Origin: Pseudomonadota bacterium
Lineage (GTDB): Bacteria; Pseudomonadota; Alphaproteobacteria; Rhizobiales; Xanthobacteraceae
Assembly: GCA_023392205.1 (NCBI GenBank)
Contig: JAEVZN010000415.1
Coordinates: 1-10,712, forward strand
Reading direction: 5' to 3'
DNA length: 10,712 nt
Shown here: positions 5,924-10,712 of the stretch, piece by piece
How the letters are laid out: every line of letters begins with the position of its first letter
Position numbering within the stretch: position 1 is the stretch's first letter
Notes under the pieces: model-generated
What the model saw: only the letters and a program-made list of their open reading frames with translations
Databases searched by the model: none
Told to the model about the DNA's origin: nothing
Made by a program: the position numbers and the translations under genes

Positions 5924-5949
5924 AAACGCCGCGCAACGCCCGGCGTTTT
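5924..5949 (+). terminator. Rho-independent terminator of the deacetylase gene
   Basis: AAACGCCG (5924-5931) pairs perfectly with CGGCGTTT (5941-5948) around a 9-nt loop, and the right arm runs into TTTT. It starts 25 nt after the stop at 5898, in the position and orientation expected for the deacetylase terminator. Confidence 0.65.
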
Positions 5950-6015
5950 GTTGCCGGACTGCCGCAGTGTTGAGTGGAATCGGGCTTGCGCATAGATTTG
6001 CCCAATAAGGTATCA

Positions 6016-6213
6016 GGTTGGGGGTGACGAATCGTCGCAAACGCGCGATGCTCTCTGTGGAATTCGACTTGGCTCTCTCGCACGCTGACACATGGGGCCG
6101 CCAGTCGAGAGCATCGTCCCAACGACGAAGGCTCAGGACAGCGGTATCGCCCCGGTACTGGGTTCCTCCCGCGTGGCGTAGCAGACTTGGGCGGCCGCGT
6201 TGGCCGCCCTCTT
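6016..6213 (+). ncRNA. Candidate structured non-coding RNA with its own terminator
   Basis: The 353-nt gap at 5899-6251 has no credible protein gene, but its right part is full of paired segments. GATGCTCTC (6047-6055) pairs perfectly with GAGAGCATC (6107-6115). Stacked inside, GACTTGGC (6066-6073) pairs with GCCAGTC (6100-6106) with one bulge, leaving a 10-nt one-sided bulge at 6056-6065. GTTGGG (6017-6022) can pair with CCCAAC (6118-6123), and a small hairpin forms at 6024-6038. TCGTCG (6032-6037) can instead pair with CGACGA (6123-6128). The block ends with GGGCGGCC/GGCCGCCC and TCTTTC. A possible promoter is TTGCGC at 5986 with GGTATC 17 nt later. The length of about 195 nt is in the range of 6S RNA, but I cannot match it to any named family, and flanking genes are not those usual for ssrS. 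Confidence 0.42.
6189..6213 (+). terminator. Perfect 8-bp terminator-like hairpin
   Basis: GGGCGGCC (6189-6196) and GGCCGCCC (6202-6209) form a perfect stem with a 5-nt GCGTT loop. On the plus strand it is followed by TCTTTC, a short pyrimidine tail, so it best fits the end of a plus-strand transcript from 6016 or so. It may also serve the minus-strand gene that ends at 6252. Confidence 0.5.
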
Positions 6214-6251
6214 TCACTCGAAAATCGCAGGAGAATCGAACGGCAGCGCGA

Positions 6252-6518
6252 TCAGCGGTAGCCGCGTCGCGGACGCGGTCCAGGCTGGTACGGGTCGCCG
6301 GTGTAGCGCGGATTGACGGCACAGTCGCCACCGGTTCCCCACACCGCCGTCCGGCATTGCGCCAACGACAGATAGAAGCATTCCGTACCGCCATCATAGG
6401 CCCGTACGCACCAGGGCGCGGATCCGCTCCGCGCCTCTGCAGGCTGTGCGGCGTCGTAGCCGGTCACCAGCAGGCCGGCCATGAGCGCGAGCACAGGATA
6501 GGTGAATTTGGCGGACAT
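6252..6518 (-). CDS. DUF3551-type small exported protein
   Basis: The 88-residue product starts MSAKFTYPVLALMAGLLV and has a signal peptide ending near PAEARS. The mature part contains APWCVRAYDGGTECFYLSLAQCRTA, then GGDCAVNPRY and a Pro/Arg/Gly tail (PGPRPRRGYR). The four cysteines (W-C, T-E-C, A-Q-C, G-D-C) and the NPR motif match the spacing in the DUF3551 protein encoded at 2612-2842, so the two are paralogues. Function is unknown. GGAGA lies 6 nt before ATG 6518, which fixes the start; the frame itself extends upstream over doxX in a shadow frame. It starts 20 nt after the doxX stop and is probably co-transcribed with it. Confidence 0.88.
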   Translation of the reverse strand: MSAKFTYPVLALMAGLLVTGYDAAQPAEARSGSAPWCVRAYDGGTECFYLSLAQCRTAVWGTGGDCAVNPRYTGDPYQPGPRPRRGYR

Positions 6519-6538
6519 GGCTGGTCTCCATTTTCTCG

Positions 6539-7003
6539 TTACGGCAGGCGCGGCTCGTCTTCGTACTGCTCGGCGACGCCAGGACGCCAGGGACCGAGCA
6601 CGAAAATGATCACCAGGCCACCGATGAGCGACAGGTTCTTCATCGCATGAATCATATTGGCCTCGCGTTCGGCGTCGAACATGGCCCAGAAGGGATGAAA
6701 ATAATAGGTTGTCGCAACGGTAAAAATGATCAGAAGCACAGCGCCGAAGCGCGCCCAGAGATTGACGGCGATCAGCAGGGCCGCCCCCACCTCCACGACC
6801 CCCACGAGGATTGCCAGCATCGTTGGCGTTGTCATACCGGTCGCTGCTTCGAGCTGCGGCGTATAGGTCAACAGGAGATCCGGTAGGACGACCTTGCCGC
6901 CGATGGCCTCGGCCGTGCCGGGGATATCCATCAATTTGCGCGCGCCGGACAGGATGAAGATCAGGACGAAGGCCACGCGTCCGATCACATACAGGATACT
7001 CAT
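6539..7003 (-). CDS. DoxX family membrane protein
   Basis: The 154-residue product has about four membrane helices: near residues 5-25 (VIGRVAFVLIFILSGARKL), 62-85, 87-103 and 122-140. The motif FILSGARKLMDIPGTAEAI in the first helix and loop is typical of DoxX proteins, as is the H-P-F-W segment (YYFHPFW, residues 101-107) and the later MKNLSLIGGLVII. DoxX relatives are inner-membrane proteins linked to quinone or redox stress and sulfur metabolism in some bacteria; the role here is unknown. GGAGA lies 9 nt before ATG 7003. It heads a likely two-gene transcript with the DUF3551 gene. The upstream 141-nt gap to the cupin gene should contain its promoter. Confidence 0.92.
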   Translation of the reverse strand: MSILYVIGRVAFVLIFILSGARKLMDIPGTAEAIGGKVVLPDLLLTYTPQLEAATGMTTPTMLAILVGVVEVGAALLIAVNLWARFGAVLLIIFTVATTYYFHPFWAMFDAEREANMIHAMKNLSLIGGLVIIFVLGPWRPGVAEQYEDEPRLP

Positions 7004-7103
7004 GTGCGGTCGTCTCCGGGATCGCGGACGACAACAGCGTCATCGGGGCGTCCCGATCGACAATAATGCATTAACTACGCCAGTCTGTCGTGACATCCGG
7101 CGC

Positions 7104-7146
7104 AAAAAAAAATGGATGCGAGGCGCCTGGGGCGCAGCTGCGCCTC
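7104..7146 (-). terminator. Terminator of the cupin-like gene, overlapping its stop codon
   Basis: On the minus strand GAGGCGC (7146-7140) pairs with GCGCCTC (7126-7120), followed 7 nt later by nine T residues (7112-7104). The upstream arm begins inside the TGA stop codon of the cupin-like gene. The same segment contains the perfect 14-nt palindrome GGCGCAGCTGCGCC (7131-7144), which gives an alternative stem. Confidence 0.5.
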
Positions 7147-7597
7147 AGGATTTGGGAGCCGTTTTGGGGGCCGCCTTCGGCGCGGATTTCGGCGCCGGTT
7201 TGGACTTGGCCGGACGGCCCTTACGGGCGGCCGGCGCGCGTCCGCGGATTTCCACCACAAGCGCGCGCACCTCGGCGTCGCCTTCGTTGGCTGTCGCCGT
7301 TTCCTGCGATCGTAACCAGAGTGCTTCGCCAGCCTTGAAGGTCAATTCGTAGCCCTTCCGGCCGGGCGGCGTGAACACGATGGAGCCGTCGGTCAGCGCA
7401 TACAGAAACGTATTCGGCCGGGCTTCCGCCGCCAGATTGGCGCCCGGAGCGAGCCGCAATTCGCGAACCCGGATCTGCGCATTTTCGAGCAGGGTCTCAG
7501 AGGCCTGCGGCGCCTTCTGCGCATGCGCGGGAGCGGACAGGGAGGCCGGCAATGACAACGCCAGCGACGCGAGCAGAGCGAATGCAGCAAATTTCAT
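7145..7597 (-). CDS. Exported cupin-like protein with Lys/Pro/Ala tail
   Basis: The 150-residue product has a signal peptide (MKFAAFALLASLALSLPASL, cleavage near AHA-QK). A single beta-rich domain follows, with ENAQIRVRELRLAPGANL, PNTFLYALTDGSIVF, GYELTFKAGEALWL and EVRALVVEIRG. The order of strands and the spaced glycines suggest a small cupin barrel. The usual cupin metal histidines are not evident (no histidine pair around the PGANL segment), so it may bind ligand without metal or be non-catalytic. The C-terminus is a low-complexity KPAPKSAPKAAPKTAPKS tail that may touch the cell wall or anionic polymers (inference). I start at ATG 7597, where the signal peptide begins, though no ribosome-binding site is obvious; the frame is open 24 codons further up. 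Its own terminator separates it from doxX. Confidence 0.8.
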   Translation of the reverse strand: MKFAAFALLASLALSLPASLSAPAHAQKAPQASETLLENAQIRVRELRLAPGANLAAEARPNTFLYALTDGSIVFTPPGRKGYELTFKAGEALWLRSQETATANEGDAEVRALVVEIRGRAPAARKGRPAKSKPAPKSAPKAAPKTAPKS

Positions 7598-7697
7598 GGA
7601 TTCGGGAGCCGGGTTGATGCTTAGGGTGAACGCGAGCCTTGCGCCGTTGCGATGGCAAACGTGAGGCACCGGCAGCTATCCTGCAGGTAACTGCCAC

Positions 7698-7709
7698 ATA
7701 TGCGCATAT
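7698..7709. promoter_or_regulatory. Perfect 12-bp palindrome upstream of the cupin-like gene
   Basis: ATATGCGCATAT is a perfect palindrome 100 nt upstream of the cupin-like start and 52 nt downstream of the phosphodiesterase stop. It is AT-rich at the ends in a GC-rich background and could be an operator. No matching second copy was seen in the window. Confidence 0.2.
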
Positions 7710-7760
7710 CCGTCCCGGTTCCGTGGCGCCAGTCGAAAATTGCCGCAGCGGCCGCGCCAC

Positions 7761-9389
7761 TCAGGCTGCCGCGGCTGCGCGCGGCTTTGCGAAGTCCGGT
7801 TCGCAATCCGCTTGCTCATCCGTTTCGGAACTCTCCTTGCGCGGATCGATCGCCTCCACGAGACTCAGAAACGACGACGCCGGCAAGGGCGGCGCGAATA
7901 CATAACCCTGCGCCAGCCTGACGCCACGCTCGCGCAGCGCGATCACCTGCTCGAAAGTCTCCACCCCTTCGGCCACGATTTCCATGCGCATGCTGTGCGC
8001 CAGATCGACCAGCGTTTCCACGATGGTGGACGACCGGTTGTCGTGACCAAGCGCATCCACGAACATCTTGTCGATCTTGATGATGTCGGCACCGAGCTTG
8101 AGGATATAGGACAAGCCGCCATGTCCGGTGCCGACGTCGTCGATGGCCACCCGCACGCCCATGTCCTGCATGGCGGCGATCACCCGGCGGGTGCGATTGA
8201 GATTTTCAAGCGGCTGGCGTTCGGTGACTTCCAGCACGACCTGCGAATAGCGGAGTTGCGAGAGATCGAAGATGGAACGCAGGTCGCGCAGGATCTTGTC
8301 GTCGGCGAAATGTCGTGCGGTGATATTAAAGCCGATCGACATCTTCGGACGCGCCGCACAGACCGGTCCGAGATCGGCGACGACCTGACGCATCAGGCTG
8401 CGCGTCATGGCCAGAATAAGCCCGCTCGATTCCGCCAGTGGAATGAAATTCGCCGGTGCAACGATGGTGCCATCGCGCGTTTTCCAGCGCATCAGCACTT
8501 CGGCGCCGCGCAGTTTGCCGCTCGTGATATCCACAGTCGGCTGATAATAGGGAATGAACTCGCCGGCGTTCAGGGCGCGCCGCAATTCATCAGCGGGACT
8601 GCCGGACTCGCGCCGGCTCAACACCAGCGCGAAACCGAACAACACCAGCGCGAATAGCGCCGTCATGCCGGTCGCGATATCGCGCAATCCGGCAAGCGTC
8701 GCGACATCCACTTGCGGCGACAAGGTTGTCACGCGCAATCCGAAGCGATCCGATACACGCGAATTGCGGTCGAGTGCCCACAGCGATTCGCTGTCGGGCG
8801 GCCGCCGCCCGGCCTCCTCGATCACCGTCCCGTCGAGTAGAGCGAGCTGACCGTAACCCGTGTTTCGCCCCGTAACCACGAGAGGGGCCACCAGAGCTTC
8901 CGAAGAAAAGAGCGCCGACAGCGAATCCGGCCCGGGCAGGATCGGCCGGCGCAGTCGCACCATCGGCTTGCCATGATCGCCGATCCGCACCACCTCGATC
9001 ACGGCCTGCGATCCGGAGACCGCACGCGATGCGATCACCTTTGCAGGCGAAAGGGGTAACGCGAGATCACTGCAAAGCGGCTGATCTGCAGGACCAAGGA
9101 CCGCCATCTGCTTGACCCAGCCGAGCGAAAGATTGGCCTGTCTGAGCGCTTCGACCTGCTCGGGTTGGCAGCCATTGATCCCAGCTTTCGCAAGTCCGTT
9201 CAGAGCCGTCAGTGTTGCATCCAGCCGCGCTTCGGCAAGATTGACCGAGCGGCGCGCAAAGGTGTCGACCTCGCTCGCGGATTGCTTTCTGATCAATCCC
9301 TCGACCCAGTAATCGAGCGCGAGCATCGGCAGGCCCGCAAGGAGGACTCCGATCGCCGCAGCAATCAGCTTTCGTGGTTCGGGGAGCAA
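7761..9389 (-). CDS. CSS-motif sensor with EAL domain (cyclic-di-GMP phosphodiesterase)
   Basis: The product (542 residues) should hydrolyse cyclic di-GMP to pGpG. It has a membrane helix at about 8-26, a periplasmic domain at about 27-235, a second helix at about 238-257 and a cytoplasmic EAL domain at about 265-515. The periplasmic part has C74 (NGCQPEQ) and C106 in LCSDL, matching the CSS sensory domain of Escherichia coli PdeB/PdeC, where a disulfide controls activity. The EAL residues are complete: E297 (EVLMRW), N355, E387 (LEVTE), D417-D418 (IDDVGTG), K438 (IKID), E474 (AEGVE) and Q494. There is no GGDEF domain. The C-terminal tail is acidic then Ala-rich. No ATG or GTG lies in frame near the start; TTG 9389 with GAGG 9 nt upstream is the best start. 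It lies between maeB and the cupin gene on the same strand. Confidence 0.93.
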   Translation of the reverse strand: MLPEPRKLIAAAIGVLLAGLPMLALDYWVEGLIRKQSASEVDTFARRSVNLAEARLDATLTALNGLAKAGINGCQPEQVEALRQANLSLGWVKQMAVLGPADQPLCSDLALPLSPAKVIASRAVSGSQAVIEVVRIGDHGKPMVRLRRPILPGPDSLSALFSSEALVAPLVVTGRNTGYGQLALLDGTVIEEAGRRPPDSESLWALDRNSRVSDRFGLRVTTLSPQVDVATLAGLRDIATGMTALFALVLFGFALVLSRRESGSPADELRRALNAGEFIPYYQPTVDITSGKLRGAEVLMRWKTRDGTIVAPANFIPLAESSGLILAMTRSLMRQVVADLGPVCAARPKMSIGFNITARHFADDKILRDLRSIFDLSQLRYSQVVLEVTERQPLENLNRTRRVIAAMQDMGVRVAIDDVGTGHGGLSYILKLGADIIKIDKMFVDALGHDNRSSTIVETLVDLAHSMRMEIVAEGVETFEQVIALRERGVRLAQGYVFAPPLPASSFLSLVEAIDPRKESSETDEQADCEPDFAKPRAAAAA

Positions 9390-9513
9390 ACGGACAGGCC
9401 TCGACGCAATACGCCGACATGGTGGCGAATTGTCGTAAAGGCCGGTTTAAGCGCACCGCAGCAGACAGACGCTACGCTGTTTTGATGGAACTCGCCGCCG
9501 TTATGGTCAACAA

Positions 9514-9540
9514 GACCGTAATTTCGGTCGGCCTTTGGCC
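9514..9540 (-). terminator. Weak paired hairpins after maeB
   Basis: Two short inverted repeats lie side by side in the 195-nt gap between maeB and the phosphodiesterase gene: GACCG/CGGTC (9514-9518 and 9525-9529) and GGCC/GGCC (9530-9533 and 9537-9540). They could end the maeB transcript, but the stems are short and no U-run follows. Confidence 0.28.
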
Positions 9541-9584
9541 TAGCTCTCCGGCAAGGAATGAATTCGGCCTCGCTGCCCGACGGC

Positions 9585-10712
9585 TTAGTGCGTGGCCTGC
9601 GCCTCGACTGCAGCAAGCGCCGTCATGTTGATGACACCGCGCGCGGTCACGGACGGGGTCAGGATATGCGCCGGAAGCGCGCCGCCGATCAGGATTGGTC
9701 CGACGGCAAGCGCATCTGCCAGCACTTTGGTCATCTGATAGGCAATGTTGGCGGAATCGAGATTGGGCATGATCAGGACATTCGCTTCGCCCTTGAGCCG
9801 CGAATGCGGAAACACCCGCTCGCGGATCGCCGGGCTTAGCGCCGTGTCCCCGTTCATTTCGCCCTCGATCTCCAGATCGGGCTGACGCTCGCGCACCAAG
9901 ACCAGCGCCTTGCGCATCTTAGCGGCAGATGCGCTGTCGAACGATCCGAAATCCGAATGCGACAGGAGCGCGATTTTCGGCTGCAAGCCGAACCGGCGGA
10001 CATGCGTCGCGGCGAGGATGGCCATGTCGGCGACGGCCTCCGCATCGGGCTCCGGTGTCACCTGGGTGTCAGCCAGAAAATATGCACCCTTGCCGGTGAT
10101 CACGAGTGACAAAGCCGCGAATTCCCGCACGCCGGGGGCGAGGCCGATTACATCGCGGATATTTTTCAGATGTGCCATGTAACGCCCCTCCAGACCGCAG
10201 ATCATCGCATCGGCAAGTTTCAGCCGCACGGCGAGCGCAGCGATCACCGTCGCATTGGTGCGCACGATGGTGCGCGCGGCATCGGGTGTGATCCCGCGGC
10301 GGCCGGCCGCCTCCACATAGGCCGCGACATATTCGCGGTAGCGCGGATCGTCGTCGGGATTGATCAATGTGAAATCGCGGCCCGGCCGGATCGACAGGCC
10401 GTAACGCTCAAGGCGCGCCTCGACCACGGCCGGGCGGCCGATCAGAAGCGGCTGCGCGAGTCCTTCTTCGACCACGACCTGTGTCGCACGCAGCACCCGT
10501 TCGTCCTCGCCCTCCGCATAGATGATGCGCTTCGGCTCTTCCTTGGCGCGGGCGAAGACCGGTTTCATGATGAAGCCGGAGCGGAATACGAAACGGTTCA
10601 GGCGTTCATTATAGGCCTCGAAATCGCCGAAGGGCCGCGTGGCCGCGCCCGACTCGATGGCCGCGCGGGCCACGGCCGGCGCGATGCGCAGGATCAGCCG
10701 CGGATCGAACGG
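9585..10712 (-). CDS. maeB: NADP-dependent malic enzyme, C-terminal phosphotransacetylase-like part (truncated by window)
   Basis: The frame is open from the right edge and gives the last 375 residues of a protein whose family is usually about 760 long; the catalytic malic enzyme half lies outside. The full enzyme oxidatively decarboxylates malate to pyruvate with NADP. The visible start (PFDPRLILRIAPAVARAAIESG, then LNRFVFRSGFIMKPVF) is the linker typical of MaeB. It is followed by a PTA_PTB domain: IIYAEGEDERVLRA, LLIGRP, MICGLEGRYMAHLKNIRDVIG, ADTQVTPEPDAE, LLSHSDFGSFDS, EGEMNGDTAL, ANVLIMPNLDSANIAYQM and GPILIGGALPAH. In MaeB proteins this domain binds acetyl-CoA and regulates the enzyme rather than making acetyl phosphate. 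An internal GTG at 10673 opens a shorter frame, but homology clearly runs on upstream of it. Stop TAA at 9585-9587. Confidence 0.95.
   Translation of the reverse strand, partial: PFDPRLILRIAPAVARAAIESGAATRPFGDFEAYNERLNRFVFRSGFIMKPVFARAKEEPKRIIYAEGEDERVLRATQVVVEEGLAQPLLIGRPAVVEARLERYGLSIRPGRDFTLINPDDDPRYREYVAAYVEAAGRRGITPDAARTIVRTNATVIAALAVRLKLADAMICGLEGRYMAHLKNIRDVIGLAPGVREFAALSLVITGKGAYFLADTQVTPEPDAEAVADMAILAATHVRRFGLQPKIALLSHSDFGSFDSASAAKMRKALVLVRERQPDLEIEGEMNGDTALSPAIRERVFPHSRLKGEANVLIMPNLDSANIAYQMTKVLADALAVGPILIGGALPAHILTPSVTARGVINMTALAAVEAQATH

Noticed and set aside
6016..6213. Assignment of the structured block to tmRNA, SRP RNA or RNase P RNA
   Set aside because: No tag-peptide reading frame or TPsiC-like GGTTCGAATC segment, no GGAAGGAAGCAGC-type SRP loop, and no RNase P core motifs were seen. 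6S RNA cannot be excluded but is not supported by the neighbours.
6018..6650. Plus-strand 210-codon open frame across the gene-free gap
   Set aside because: It runs through the paired RNA segments and then antisense to the DUF3551 gene and the end of doxX. Its Arg/Ser-rich translation looks non-coding.
7740..8657. Long plus-strand open frame of 305 codons
   Set aside because: It is antisense to the EAL domain, whose catalytic residues are all intact; high GC commonly creates such shadow frames.
9067..9456. Minus-strand frame with an ATG at 9420 upstream of the phosphodiesterase
   Set aside because: The ATG is out of frame with the phosphodiesterase and the frame is a shadow of its periplasmic domain; TTG 9389 is the better start.

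Overview
The window looks like chromosomal DNA of an alphaproteobacterium of the order Hyphomicrobiales (Rhizobiales), most likely Bradyrhizobium, Afipia or Pseudolabrys-like. The reasons are high GC with GC-rich third codon positions, two small DUF3551-type secreted proteins (a family abundant in that group), a Hyphomicrobiales-style polysaccharide deacetylase, and a malic enzyme with a fused phosphotransacetylase-like domain. I see no IS element, integrase, tRNA, rRNA, phage gene or CRISPR array. This reads as core or house-keeping DNA with many small exported proteins.

Layout. Positions 1-716 (minus strand): a truncated unknown gene and msrB upstream of it. Positions 801-1319 (plus): a five-helix membrane protein (probably DUF6790). 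Positions 1472-1999 and 3033-3413 (plus): two related Pro/Ala-rich exported proteins sharing the motif TRQIQVLPAPG just after the signal peptide. Between them on the minus strand are creA (2006-2533) and a DUF3551 gene (2612-2842). A strong bidirectional hairpin at 3435-3475 separates the second exported protein from a convergent, single-pass membrane protein (3486-4166, minus). Positions 4262-5898 (plus): a Tat-exported, single-cysteine glutathione peroxidase and an exported NodB-family polysaccharide deacetylase. Positions 5899-6251 have no protein gene but hold a terminator and a candidate structured RNA ending in its own terminator-like hairpin. From 6252 to the right edge everything is on the minus strand: DUF3551, doxX, an exported cupin-like protein, a CSS-EAL cyclic-di-GMP phosphodiesterase, and the C-terminal half of the malic enzyme maeB.

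Functional themes. Many products act in or beyond the inner membrane: nine of the fourteen genes encode proteins with an export signal or a transmembrane anchor, apart from the multi-helix DUF6790 and DoxX proteins. Redox chemistry recurs: MsrB repairs methionine sulfoxide, the GPx homologue removes peroxides outside the cytoplasm, DoxX relatives are linked to redox stress, and CSS domains sense periplasmic thiol state. This theme is inference from families, not proof of a pathway. Genes likely to be co-transcribed are msrB with the left-edge gene, and doxX with the second DUF3551 gene (20-nt gap).

The most interesting items are the candidate structured RNA near 6016-6213, the TRQIQVLPAPG pair of exported proteins, the GPx with only one cysteine, and an intergenic block at about 1325-1400 that resembles a dispersed repeat. 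I found no clear new multi-gene system.
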